64,000 bases of DNA, taken from contig JAAELT010000177.1 of NCBI GenBank assembly GCA_024226315.1, positions 1-64,000 of the forward strand. Reading direction: 5' to 3'. The notes beneath the pieces were generated by a model that was given only the letters and a program-made list of their open reading frames with translations, made no database searches and was not told where the DNA came from. The stretch's first letter is position 1. Every line of letters begins with the position of its first letter. Below, in pieces: positions 49,016-58,088 of the stretch. Both the position numbers and the translations under genes were made by a program. The DNA comes from a bacterium (GTDB lineage: Bacteria > Acidobacteriota > Thermoanaerobaculia > Multivoradales > J023).

Positions 49016-50779
49016 TCAACCATGGCGCTCGAGCCACACCGAGAACGTCAGCAGCATGGAGACGGTGTAGCCCCGAGCTGCGTCTGGGCAGGCGTAGAAA
49101 CCTTCGAGAAGCTGACGAACCTGCTCCGCGGAGACCAGCTCCAACAGGCGTCTCTCGGGTTTCAGGAGCCAGTGCTCGAGGCCCTTGTGACCCGCTTCGC
49201 CGGCGAACTGGACTTCCCAGTTGCGTTCGACGACTCGCTTTCGGACCGCCAGTCGCCATAGTTTCTTGGCGGCGCGCTTGGGCAGCAGCCAGGTCTTGGC
49301 ATAGGGGGCGAGATACAGGTTGGCATCCCAGGCATCCCAGGTGATGCGCGCCAGCTCCGGTGCGTATTTCTTCAGGTAGTCGATTTGAAGCTGGCGGCGG
49401 CGCATGAAGCGCGAGGGTACGGTGGCGAAGAAGTCGGTCAGCCGCGCGTCGTAGAAGGGTAGCCGGGGGAACGCTGCCGGCTGGAACGCGCGCAAGCTGG
49501 CAGTGGTCCAGCGGAAGGACCACTGATCGGTCTTGAAGGCCTTGACCCTGAACTCGACATCGTCGATCTGCCCGTACGCCGCGAGCTCCCGTCGGACCTC
49601 TTCCCTGACCAGATCCAGCGGATCGGAGCCGGCGAGCTGCGGCAGGCAGATATGCTCCAGAAGCCACCTCCGACCCTTCTTGAGAAGACGGCCGAGAACG
49701 TGTGAGAGGATCTCCGGGTCGTCCGACTCCCCGTCCACCACCCCTATCTTGTCGAGCCAGACGTCTCCCCAGTGGGCGGCGATGACGAAGTCGGCCAGAG
49801 GCGCCAGCTCGCAGGTTACCGCGGCCTGGCGGCACTGGGTCAGATCCTGAAAGCCTTCGACGCAGTCCGCGACGTTTTCGATCTGGCTGAACAGGTAAGG
49901 CTCGATGTGGAAGCAGCGAAAAGGCAGACTCCGGACTCGAGCGATCCGACTGGCGGGGCGAGTTTCGATCGACTCCCTGCCGTAGCCGTAGGAGTAGCTC
50001 AGCACAGACCGATGAGGGCTCTCGCTCGACGGGCTCAGGGCGGCAACGGTCGAGCGCGAGTCGAGGCCGCCCGAGATCGGCAAGGCCACGCGGCCTGTGC
50101 CGGCGAGATCCGAGACGACCTCGCCCAGGTGGATGGAGAACGCGTCGATGGTCTCGTCGTATGCGCGCCGCTCGTCGGGCTCGTGGCGCCACTGCCAGTA
50201 CCTGTCGCACGACAGGAGATCGCCTCCGCTGCCGAAGACATAATGGCAAGCCGGGCGCAGGATCTTGACGTCTTCGAAGTGCGTCCGGTCGCCGAGGAAG
50301 AAGCCGCAAGCAAAAAAACCGGTCAGACCGTGCCAATCCAGGCGGCGCCGGGAGGCGGTGGCCACCGCCGGCATGTAGGTGCCCACCGCGGCCATCCCGG
50401 CCGATCGGGAGTAGTAGGCATGGAAGGTGCCGAAACGATCTGTCCAGAGGTGCCAGCGGCCGCTCTCGCGATGATGGGCCAAGAGCAGGAAGTGGCCGTT
50501 GAGCTCTGACGGATCGTCCTCGTCGACGGCTGCCCACAGACCCTCGGGATCGGCCGACTGGGCGAGCGGATAGCGCTCGCCCATGAGCCAGAGGGTCCAA
50601 TCGTCTCTCGTAAGCTCGATCCACGGTGCCCCCCCCCAGAGCTCGCCACCCGGGCACTCCCAAAGCGCGCTCTCCGCTCCACGGCGAACCCGGCGCCAAC
50701 CGGTGCCGCGGTTTCGGCTCGGAAGCCGTTCCGGCTCGAAATGGAACGCCAGCAGCCAATCTCCGGAGAAGGCGCTCAT
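49016..50779 (-). CDS. second asparagine synthase-like protein lacking the glutaminase cysteine
   Basis: 587 residues starting MSAFSGDWLLAFHFEPERLP, with no Cys at the catalytic position. The first domain still resembles a class II glutaminase (LNGHFLLLAHHRESGRWHL, TDRFGTFHAYYS). The synthetase half has VALPISGGLDSRSTVAALSP, a complete PP-loop, and AHWGDVWLDKIGV at the GGDELF position. The large C-terminal part is unlike AsnB. As for the protein at 41277, an ammonia-independent amide or other ATP-driven ligation is inferred. One-base overlap (TGATG) with the GT4 gene at 50779. Confidence 0.8.
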   Translation of the reverse strand: MSAFSGDWLLAFHFEPERLPSRNRGTGWRRVRRGAESALWECPGGELWGGAPWIELTRDDWTLWLMGERYPLAQSADPEGLWAAVDEDDPSELNGHFLLLAHHRESGRWHLWTDRFGTFHAYYSRSAGMAAVGTYMPAVATASRRRLDWHGLTGFFACGFFLGDRTHFEDVKILRPACHYVFGSGGDLLSCDRYWQWRHEPDERRAYDETIDAFSIHLGEVVSDLAGTGRVALPISGGLDSRSTVAALSPSSESPHRSVLSYSYGYGRESIETRPASRIARVRSLPFRCFHIEPYLFSQIENVADCVEGFQDLTQCRQAAVTCELAPLADFVIAAHWGDVWLDKIGVVDGESDDPEILSHVLGRLLKKGRRWLLEHICLPQLAGSDPLDLVREEVRRELAAYGQIDDVEFRVKAFKTDQWSFRWTTASLRAFQPAAFPRLPFYDARLTDFFATVPSRFMRRRQLQIDYLKKYAPELARITWDAWDANLYLAPYAKTWLLPKRAAKKLWRLAVRKRVVERNWEVQFAGEAGHKGLEHWLLKPERRLLELVSAEQVRQLLEGFYACPDAARGYTVSMLLTFSVWLERHG

Positions 50780-51891
50780 CAGACCCTTGCCATCAGTCCG
50801 GCATAGAGCTGTTCGTGTCGGGTCACCTCGCGGTCGATCGAAAAATGCTCGACGACCCGCCGCCGAGCCGCCTCTCCGAAGTCGGCGCGCCGCTCCGGCG
50901 TCGAAACCATGACCTCCAGGGCTTCGACCAGGGCCTGGACGTCGTCCGGGGGCACCAGCAGGCCGCTCGTGCCCTCCTCGATTTGTTCGTGGGCACCGGG
51001 AATGTCGCTGGCGACGCAGGCGCGGCCGCAGGCCATGGCCTCAAGCAGCGCTAGTGGAAAACCTTCCATTCTGCCGGCGGCGAGAGTCGGCAGAACGTAG
51101 ACGTCGAGCTCAACCAGAAACGCGGCGATATCTTGCAGCTTGCCGAGGAACGTCACGCGATCGGCGATACCCAACTGCTCGACCCGGGAGTGGAGGGACC
51201 GCACATAGAGGTCGTCGAGCGGCGAGCCCGCCAGCGCCAGGTGCGTTCTCTCCACCCGGGCTACAGCTTCGATGAGCGCCAGGTGGCCTTTGACCGGCAG
51301 CAGGTGCGACGAGCAGCCAATGAGGATCGCATCGGCGTCGAGGCCGAGCTCGGCACGCAGTCCTGAACGAACGACGTCGGGCGAGAACCGGTCCGTGGGC
51401 ACGCCGTGCTGAATCACCTGTACTTTGCGCCTCAGACCCGGCCGGTGAAAAAACTGTTCCGGCATGTCCGAGTTGTCCGCCACGATGCGCTTCGCCAGGT
51501 AGCTGCGGGCGAGCCATCCGCGCGAGCCCCAGCTCATCGATTTCTTGGTATAGATCCAGGCCGCGCCGGCGAAGCGCGCGATCAGGGCTTCGGTGTACTC
51601 GTCCAGATAGTGGAAGGAGTGCCAGAGATCGAAACGGTGAGGGCGAAACGACCGAGCCGCCTGCCGTGCTCGGACCGGAAGTGAAAGATAAGGCCGAGCA
51701 GGCACGGTGAATGGCGCTTCGATGAACGGGAGCCCGAGCTCTTCGACTCGGCGATCGAGGTGCCCGCCGCGCTGCTCGACGCACACCGCCGGGGCGAATC
51801 GGTCGCGGTCGAGCCGCTCGATGATGTTCATCATGACCTGGCCGGAGCCCGCGGTGATGAAATTCGGAATGGTGTAGAGAATCGAGATCAT
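50779..51891 (-). CDS. GT4 glycosyltransferase
   Basis: 370 residues, ATG 51891. MISILYTIPNFITAGSGQVM at the N-terminus, LWHSFHYLDEYTEALIARFA, ILIGCSSHLLPVKGHLALIE and MEGFPLALLEAMACGRACVA give a GT-B/GT4 assignment with the Ex7E motif intact. Ten bases downstream of the sulfotransferase gene in reading order. Confidence 0.9.
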   Translation of the reverse strand: MISILYTIPNFITAGSGQVMMNIIERLDRDRFAPAVCVEQRGGHLDRRVEELGLPFIEAPFTVPARPYLSLPVRARQAARSFRPHRFDLWHSFHYLDEYTEALIARFAGAAWIYTKKSMSWGSRGWLARSYLAKRIVADNSDMPEQFFHRPGLRRKVQVIQHGVPTDRFSPDVVRSGLRAELGLDADAILIGCSSHLLPVKGHLALIEAVARVERTHLALAGSPLDDLYVRSLHSRVEQLGIADRVTFLGKLQDIAAFLVELDVYVLPTLAAGRMEGFPLALLEAMACGRACVASDIPGAHEQIEEGTSGLLVPPDDVQALVEALEVMVSTPERRADFGEAARRRVVEHFSIDREVTRHEQLYAGLMARV

Positions 51892-51901
51892 GGAGGTGTC
51901 G

Positions 51902-52822
51902 TCATCTCCTCTCGCCGCCAGGTAGCGGCGGATAAGCGATCTCGGCGAGATCGAGCATCGCGTCGATGTGGGCAGCGTCTTCCGCGGCGAGCCGGTCGCG
52001 CCAGCCGTCGGCCGACCGGCTATCCGTTCGTAGCGGGCTCTGGGAGTGGGTGGTCCATGCCAACCGGCGGCTTCGCGAATCGAGGTCTGGCGGCGGTTGA
52101 ATGTCCAGCCGGCGGCAGAGCGCGGCGACTCTGTCCGGATGCTCGACGAGCTCCTCGTAGAGCTCGAGGTGGACTCCGTGCTCGCGGCCATTGGCGAGCA
52201 GCCAGGCGTTCTCGACGATCCACCGGAGGGTGATCGCTCCCGCCCGCGACTGTGCGAGGCGGGCGAGGCGTGCCAGCGGCAAGCCGTACCGATCTTCGAG
52301 CAACTCGCGCTGAGAAGCCTCCAGGAGCACGCTGAGATCGGAGCCCCATGGGAACCGCACCCGCAGGAACGATTCCACCACGGCTCCCGGATGGCGGACC
52401 AGGACGACGATCGGCAGCCCGTCGCCGAAGATCTCGCGGTAGGCCGGGAGGAACAGATTCGACCGTACCGACTTGCAGACCCGAGCCCGTGGCCAGAAAC
52501 GCCAGCGATGCATCCGCAAGCGGCGATTCGAGCAGCAGGCGATCCAGTCGCTCGCGATCCGATCGTCGAGCGCCCGGACGCAGAAGTCGCGAGCTTCTTT
52601 CGGGATCGCGTCCGGCTCGTAGTAGCGGTCGGCGATGACCTCCGCGCCAGGCACCTTCACGGGATGGAAGGGCTCGAAGAGCAGCCGATAGCGGAACGCG
52701 CCGGACAGCAATCCTGCGAGCCATGTGGTGCCGCTGCGGCCGGTGCCGAGCACCAGGACGGTCTTGCGACTCAGCACCGCGGTCCTGTTCCCGCGCACGC
52801 TAGTGGAGGATTCCAGATACAT
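51902..52822 (-). CDS. PAPS-dependent sulfotransferase
   Basis: 306 residues. KTVLVLGTGRSGTTWLAGLL near the N-terminus is the 5'-phosphosulfate-binding loop, and LPIVVLVRHPGAVVESFLRV is the 3'-phosphate-binding motif (RHPxAxxxS). These define a cytoplasmic Golgi-type sulfotransferase fold. The probable acceptor is a sugar hydroxyl of the glycan; PAPS can be supplied by the Sat-CysC fusion at 7706. The start sits next to a truncated asparagine-synthase relic, so the 5' end of this gene may have been joined by a deletion. Confidence 0.88.
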   Translation of the reverse strand: MYLESSTSVRGNRTAVLSRKTVLVLGTGRSGTTWLAGLLSGAFRYRLLFEPFHPVKVPGAEVIADRYYEPDAIPKEARDFCVRALDDRIASDWIACCSNRRLRMHRWRFWPRARVCKSVRSNLFLPAYREIFGDGLPIVVLVRHPGAVVESFLRVRFPWGSDLSVLLEASQRELLEDRYGLPLARLARLAQSRAGAITLRWIVENAWLLANGREHGVHLELYEELVEHPDRVAALCRRLDIQPPPDLDSRSRRLAWTTHSQSPLRTDSRSADGWRDRLAAEDAAHIDAMLDLAEIAYPPLPGGERR

Positions 52823-52911
52823 TGGCCCGCGCGGTCATGGTGCGCCCGGCCCGCGAAGGGCGGTCGGCAGGCGCTGTCGTCGATCGTGAAGATGCCGCAG
52901 ATGCCGCACAT
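52771..52911 (-). pseudogene. relic of an asparagine synthase gene (first codons only)
   Basis: ATG 52911 opens MCGICGIFTIDDSAC, the exact N-terminal signature of a glutaminase-competent AsnB with its Cys, but the similarity ends after about 15 residues and the frame stops at 52771 inside the sulfotransferase gene. The ATG overlaps the FkbM gene stop (TGATG), as expected for a former operon member. A deletion removed nearly the whole gene. Confidence 0.7.
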
Positions 52912-53710
52912 CAGAGCTTGGAGGTGTCGAAGTCGTCGAGCGACGTCGGCATGCCGGTCCCTGCAGGCACCAGGAGGACGTGGCATCGTCCGCGCCCGGC
53001 GAGAGCCGCGACGTCCGTCACCGGCTGCCGGGAGCGCAGGTAGATCATCTCATAGCCTGCCTGCCGCAGCAGCGGCAGAATGGCGCCGGCGTTGTCGCAA
53101 ACCGTGTTGGTTTCCCAGCTATGGAGCTCGACGACCGCGATTGGCCGCGCCGTCTCCAGGAGTTGGCGAGCTCCCGCGATCACCGCTCGCTCGCCGCCCT
53201 CGACGTCGATCTTCACCAGGTCGGGCCGGAGGTCCCTCCCGGCAGCGAAGTCGTCGAGCGCGAGGGTGACCTTGTTCAGGCCGTTCGTATGTCCGAGGTA
53301 ACCCTCGATCGTCGAGGCCCCGCCGGAGGTGTGGCTGCCGAAGAAGTCGACCACGATGCCCGAGCTCTCGCCGACCACGGCGTTGATCACTCGGACGCGT
53401 TCGAGGCCGTTGAGCTCCGCGTGCTCCTGGATCGCGCGGCACGCCTCCTCCGACGCCTCGAAGGCGAAGATGTCGCTGCCGACGTCGGCCGCCGAGCTCA
53501 TCACCAGAGAGGCCAGCCCGAGATTCGCGCCGACGTCGAAGATACAGCGCTTGCCCCAGCGAGCCGGGCGAGCAATGGATAGTCGCGGTCCTCCCGGATA
53601 TTCCTGGCGGCGTTGGTCACCCGGTAGGTCCGCCCGAGGAATCGAACGCTCGCGGTCGGCCGCAAGGCGTTGCGAACGGCGCGGCCGGCGGCACGCCAGT
53701 GGTGATTCAC
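52911..53710 (-). pseudogene. FkbM-family methyltransferase gene with a frameshift
   Basis: ATG 53710 opens an N-terminal part ending RNIREDRDYPLLARLA; from about 53560 the homologous continuation, WGKRCIFDVGANLGLASL, is in another frame and runs on through IFAFEASEEACRAIQEHAEL, VKIDVEGGERAVIAGAR and AVVELHSWE to the stop at 52911. One base appears to be missing near 53558-53562. FDVGANLG, FAFEA and KIDVEGGE are FkbM signatures (O-methylation of sugars). Either the gene is recently broken or this is a sequencing error; both halves are otherwise intact. Confidence 0.8.
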
Positions 53711-53711
53711 G

Positions 53712-55013
53712 CTAGAGAGCTCCTCCGGCTGTTTCCGGCCGCCTGAAGAGGCGGTCGAAAGTTGCTGAACCGGCCCACGCCGCGGGGATCATCAGTAGCG
53801 CCATCAAGGGGACCATGTAACGCAGGATGGAGAGCGCGATGATCGTCATGGCCCAGAAGTATGTGGTGAACAAGATCAGGAGAGCGGCGAGCCAACGTGC
53901 CTCCCCGCCTCGCCGCCAGAGGATTGTCAGGCCGATGCCGACGAGCAGCAGGTAAGGCACCTGCATGACGACCACGAGCCCTTCTTTTCTTTGAGAGTCA
54001 GTGCCATACCAGGAACGCATCGCTTTGACCGCAAGCAGTTTCAATACGCTCACCGGGCGCTCGGCGAGCTGTCCGCCGAGGAACGCGGCGATTTCGCTCG
54101 GGGTTTCGAGCTCGGAATAGCGGCGGCTGATCTCGGTCGTGAGCTCCACGACGTCGGCGGGTAGAGGAGCTCGGTTGTCCGCCGGGTCCGGCTTGGCGCC
54201 GATCGTCAATCCGTCGAGCATGCTCAGGCGCCCTCCGGTGCTGAGCGGGATCCACTGGTCGGTCTTGTTGTAGACCCACAGCTCCCACGGAGCAATCGTC
54301 AGGAGATTGCCGATCACCAGAGCCAGGCCGAAGATCGCGCGTCGCCGGATGGGTGCGACGTGGCGGAGCGCAAGGGCCAGAAGCATCGGAACGGCGAGCG
54401 CGATGGCGATCGGCCTGATCAGCGAAGCGATGCCGACCAGACAGCCACAGGCAAACCCGGCCGACCAGGAGAAGCGCTGCCGCAGCGTCGCCCAGGCCAG
54501 AATGTTGAGAGCGCCGAGCAGGAGCACGATGAAGGGGGCTTCACTCGTCAGCTGACGGCTCAGCCAGAGATTCGGCGGGTAGGTGCACCAGCCCAGAACC
54601 GACAGAACGGCCGCCCTGTTTCCGGTGATTCGCGTCGCGAGAAGCAGAACCAGTACGGCGCTCGAGGCGAAGCAAACGACGTTGAACGCGAGGACCGCAG
54701 CAGTCGCGCCGATGCCGACGGATGTCGCCGCGGCGTAGAGACCGGCCAGGATCAGGGGGAAACCGGGTGGATACCGGACAGCGAGTTCGTCCTCGGGAGT
54801 CCGCAGGGCACCGTTCTCGAGCAGACTGCGGGCCACCGGGTCATAGAAAGTGACGTAGTCGCTGGGCTTCGAGCCACCCACGAGGGCAACGAAACAGCCG
54901 CCCGCCACCAGCGCAAGAAGAAAGAAAGAGAAGAAGCCACGTGCCGGGTATCGCCCGGCCCCGAGAGGACGGTTACTCTGCAACCGAGCAGACGGCGACA
55001 GTCCAGCGTGCAT
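53712..55013 (-). CDS. GT-C-type integral membrane glycosyltransferase (GT39/PMT-like)
   Basis: 433 residues. About 10 membrane helices. After the first helix the loop SDYVTFYDPVARSLLENGAL followed by RYPPGFPLILAGLY is characteristic of dolichol/undecaprenyl-phosphate-sugar-dependent GT39/GT83-like enzymes. ATG 55013 lies inside the methyltransferase gene (41-bp overlap); no later ATG precedes the first helix, but the 30 polar residues before it may be partly untranslated. Works at the periplasmic face by family analogy. Confidence 0.82.
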   Translation of the reverse strand: MHAGLSPSARLQSNRPLGAGRYPARGFFSFFLLALVAGGCFVALVGGSKPSDYVTFYDPVARSLLENGALRTPEDELAVRYPPGFPLILAGLYAAATSVGIGATAAVLAFNVVCFASSAVLVLLLATRITGNRAAVLSVLGWCTYPPNLWLSRQLTSEAPFIVLLLGALNILAWATLRQRFSWSAGFACGCLVGIASLIRPIAIALAVPMLLALALRHVAPIRRRAIFGLALVIGNLLTIAPWELWVYNKTDQWIPLSTGGRLSMLDGLTIGAKPDPADNRAPLPADVVELTTEISRRYSELETPSEIAAFLGGQLAERPVSVLKLLAVKAMRSWYGTDSQRKEGLVVVMQVPYLLLVGIGLTILWRRGGEARWLAALLILFTTYFWAMTIIALSILRYMVPLMALLMIPAAWAGSATFDRLFRRPETAGGAL

Positions 55014-55785
55014 CTTCGTGTCGCCCGGGTACGATCCGGACGATTTCCTCGCTTCTTTCCCGTAGGGGAATTCCTGTCACACGGTCGAGAATGGGCCGGG
55101 CGAAGGCAGTCGGAAGCAGGTTTCGCAAGCGTAAGAAATCGATCGCGCGAATCGTCCGCAAGAAAGAGCTCTCTGCCTTGCGGAGATCGTGCTCCTTCCT
55201 CCGACTCGGGACTGCCTGAGAATAGATCTCCACCCTGGGGAAGTGTTGCGACAGAAGACGCTCGAGCGCCTCCTGCGAGTATTCGCAGTAGTGATACGGA
55301 TGGCTCCCCAATGTCCCTTCGTGACCGTTCGGGGTCGACAGTACCAGCCGGCCGCCTGGCGCCAGGCTGGATTTGATGTGTTCGAGTGACCGCGACGGAT
55401 TCTCGAGGTGTTCGATGATCTCGAAAGCGCAGACCAGATCGTAGGGCGAGTGTGGGATGGGCCCGGACTCGACGTCCAGGACGCCGAAGTGGACGTTGTC
55501 CCGTGTGCAGTGCTCGGCCGCGTAGGCCACGACCTGAGGATTGATGTCGAATGCATAGACTTCCTCGGTCTCCGCGCCGAGAATGGTCGTTCCCATGCCC
55601 AGACCGCAGCCGAGGTCGGAGACTCTGTGAGGACTGCGCTGATGGGTGAGCGCGAAACGGTAGCGCTCCAGATGCCACTTTGCCCTCAGCTCGTCCTTCC
55701 GAGGATCCGGCGCCCGGGCGAGGTAGGTCTCCAGGCCGATTTCGGCTTCGGCCTTCAAGTCGTCTCCGTCTTCTCGAGTTGCCAC
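54973..55785 (-). CDS. class I SAM-dependent methyltransferase
   Basis: 270 residues. RVSDLGCGLGMGTTILG (motif I), VYAFDINPQVVAYA, YDLVCAFEIIEHLENPSRSL and LAPGGRLVLSTPNG are all visible. The gene overlaps the Wzt-like gene by 31 bp and the GT-C gene by 41 bp. Being next to an ABC exporter with a C-terminal glycan-recognition domain, it could cap the chain, as methyl groups serve as stop and export signals in some Wzm/Wzt systems; that is inference. Confidence 0.85.
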   Translation of the reverse strand: MATREDGDDLKAEAEIGLETYLARAPDPRKDELRAKWHLERYRFALTHQRSPHRVSDLGCGLGMGTTILGAETEEVYAFDINPQVVAYAAEHCTRDNVHFGVLDVESGPIPHSPYDLVCAFEIIEHLENPSRSLEHIKSSLAPGGRLVLSTPNGHEGTLGSHPYHYCEYSQEALERLLSQHFPRVEIYSQAVPSRRKEHDLRKAESSFLRTIRAIDFLRLRNLLPTAFARPILDRVTGIPLRERSEEIVRIVPGRHEDARWTVAVCSVAE

Positions 55786-57053
55786 TGGCAGTCGACGAGG
55801 ACCACACCGCGCCCCGATTGGATCATACGTTCCGATTCAAAGTGTCCTCGTGGCTCGAAGGAGACCGTCAGAGCTTCGTGCAAGTGATCGATCCGGCGCC
55901 CATTCTTGAATGCGAACCAGGGCTCGATGGCGTAGGTCCCGGGATAGAGCGGCAGGCCTGGAACCTCGATCTCGATGACGTGTCTCTCGGAGGCTCCATC
56001 GAGTTCGAAGCTGATCCCCTGGCCGTCACTGCGGAGGTTCAGGACCTGGAGTCCGTCCATTTGCTTTACTTCGAACCCCGCGACAATCGGATCCTTCCCG
56101 GCTGACAGCGAGATCTCCAGGCGGAGACGAAAGGGCTCGCCGATGCCGAGGCAGCTGTCGTTCACGCCGGCAGCATTGAGCACCGAGCATCTGCCGATGC
56201 GGCCTTCGCCGGTGCCGGAGCGCTGGCTGGTTCGATCAGGCGTGACGTCCGCGTTCGATGACTGGGCTCCGGCGGTGACGTAGCGTCGGATGACCTCGTC
56301 GGGTGTCCCGCGCGCGCGAATACGTCCTCCGTGGAGGAGGATGCAGGTATCACAGAGCTGGCGAATGCTGCCGAGATTGTGGCTGACGAAGAGGACCGTC
56401 CGACCTTCGTTGGCAACGTCTTCCATCTTGCCGATGCACTTCCTCTGGAACTTGACGTCGCCGACCGCGAGCACCTCGTCGACGAGTAGGGTCTCAGGCT
56501 CGAGATGTGCCGCGACCGCGAACGCCAGCCGCAGGTACATGCCGCTCGAGTAATGCTTGACCGGGGTGTCGATGAATTCGTCCACCTCGGCGAAACCCAC
56601 GATCTCGTCGAATTGGCGGTCGAGATCGGTACGGCTCATTCCCAGGATGGCGCCGTTCAGGTAGATGTTCTCGCGTCCCGTGAGCTCGGGATGAAACCCG
56701 GTCCCTACCTCCAGCAAGGAGCCGATTCGGCCGTGGATCTCGGCATGCCCGGCAGTCGGCTCGGTGATTCGCGAGAGGATCTTGAGCAGCGTCGATTTGC
56801 CGGCGCCGTTGCGCCCGATGATGCCCAGAACCTCTCCTCGCGCGACTTCGAAAGAGACGTCTTTCAGGGCGAAGATGCTCCGGTCCAGGTCGGCGGCACC
56901 CGTAGCTCTGCCGCGCAGGAGGTTCGCGGCCCGGCGGAACGGAGTCGCGAGAACGTCGGCGAGAAGGTCGCGCACAGTGTCGTGCTGGCGCTGCCGGCTG
57001 CCGATGAAGTACTGCTTGGTCAGGCCCTCGGCCTTGATGGCGACCTCACTCAC
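55755..57053 (-). CDS. wzt: ABC exporter ATPase with C-terminal glycan-binding domain (Wzt-like)
   Basis: 432 residues. Walker A GRNGAGKST at residues 80-88, signature YSSGMYLRLAFAVA, Walker B TLLVDEVLAVGD and the switch VLFVSHNLGSIRQL. Residues about 255-432 form a beta-rich extension (Wzt_C-like) that in O9a/O12-type systems recognises the modified end of the polysaccharide. The protein energises export of an undecaprenyl-linked glycan through Wzm. 15 bp from the permease gene. Confidence 0.93.
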   Translation of the reverse strand: MSEVAIKAEGLTKQYFIGSRQRQHDTVRDLLADVLATPFRRAANLLRGRATGAADLDRSIFALKDVSFEVARGEVLGIIGRNGAGKSTLLKILSRITEPTAGHAEIHGRIGSLLEVGTGFHPELTGRENIYLNGAILGMSRTDLDRQFDEIVGFAEVDEFIDTPVKHYSSGMYLRLAFAVAAHLEPETLLVDEVLAVGDVKFQRKCIGKMEDVANEGRTVLFVSHNLGSIRQLCDTCILLHGGRIRARGTPDEVIRRYVTAGAQSSNADVTPDRTSQRSGTGEGRIGRCSVLNAAGVNDSCLGIGEPFRLRLEISLSAGKDPIVAGFEVKQMDGLQVLNLRSDGQGISFELDGASERHVIEIEVPGLPLYPGTYAIEPWFAFKNGRRIDHLHEALTVSFEPRGHFESERMIQSGRGVVLVDCQWQLEKTETT

Positions 57054-57068
57054 AAAATGTCCTCGTAC

Positions 57069-57926
57069 TCAAACGACATCGGCGAAGGTCTTCTCCATGC
57101 GGCGGAAATAGTACGCGCCACCGATCAGAAGCCCCACGGCCGCAAGGGAAGAAATGAGGACCATCCGCCCCGGGGCGGTCTCGGTTCCCAGCAGTGCCCA
57201 ACGAAAGCCCTCGACCACTCCCACCATGGGATTGATGCCGTATACGGTGCTCCAGGGCTCCGGTAGGAGACTGCTCGGATAGGCGATGGGGGTGGCGAAG
57301 AGCCAGAATTGACTGAGAAAGGGGATCGTGTAGCGCACGTCGCGGAACTGCACGTTCATGGCCGAGAGCCAGAGGCCGACCGCCAGTGAAGTCACGAGGG
57401 TGAGGGCCGCCAACAGCGGTAGCCAGACCACGTTGGCCGTCGGTACGATGCCGTAGTAGAGCATCATGCCCAGCAGGACGACGAAAGCCAGCACGAAATC
57501 GACCCCACCGGAGAGCGTCGTGGCGATCGGGATCGCCAGACGCGGGAAGTAGATCTTCTTGATCAGGTTCTGACTGCCGACCAGGCTGTTCGAGCTTTGC
57601 GACAACCCGTTGGCGAAGAAGGTCCAGGGTACCAATGCTGCATAGGCGAAGATCGGATACGGCAGTCCATCGGACGGGACCTTGGCCAGCTTGCCGAAGA
57701 AGATGCTGAAAACCACCATGGTGAAGAACGGTTGGATGATGGCCCACGCCGCGCCGAGAACGGTCTGCTTGTAGCGGACCTTGATATCTCGCCAGGTGAG
57801 GAAATAGAGGAGCTCTCGGTACTCCCAGAGCTCGCGGAGGTCGAGGGCAACCCATCCCCGAGTCGGGCGGATGTGGGTCACTCTCCGAGCCGACTCGGCG
57901 CCAGCGATCCTCGAGGTCGTAGTCAT
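57069..57926 (-). CDS. wzm: ABC-2 type polysaccharide export permease (Wzm-like)
   Basis: 285 residues with six membrane helices. LLYFLTWRDIKVRYKQTVLG at the cytoplasmic N-terminal helix, WTFFANGLSQSSNSLVGSQN and LIKKIYFPRLAIPIATTL are landmarks of the ABC-2 O-antigen permeases. It forms the channel with the Wzt-like ATPase encoded next. Lies 162 bp downstream of the NusG-like gene; that gap shows no gene. Confidence 0.92.
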   Translation of the reverse strand: MTTTSRIAGAESARRVTHIRPTRGWVALDLRELWEYRELLYFLTWRDIKVRYKQTVLGAAWAIIQPFFTMVVFSIFFGKLAKVPSDGLPYPIFAYAALVPWTFFANGLSQSSNSLVGSQNLIKKIYFPRLAIPIATTLSGGVDFVLAFVVLLGMMLYYGIVPTANVVWLPLLAALTLVTSLAVGLWLSAMNVQFRDVRYTIPFLSQFWLFATPIAYPSSLLPEPWSTVYGINPMVGVVEGFRWALLGTETAPGRMVLISSLAAVGLLIGGAYYFRRMEKTFADVV

Positions 57927-58088
57927 TGATATCCACCGGGTCCAACAGAGCAGGAACCGGCGGTTTTCCTCGAATCCCTTGGAGATTCGCTCGATCGTTT
58001 TCCTTGAACAAGCTCCGCCCCTTCGGTGCCATCACACCGAATAAGGCCCACTCGTGAGGTAGCCCCTGGTCTCTCGACGTCGGGTCTG

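Noticed and set aside
48978..50759. giant fusion extending the SGNH protein upstream to about 964 residues
   Set aside because: The extra part is the Arg/Gly-rich shadow of the asparagine synthase-like gene; ATG 48977 has a good ribosome site.
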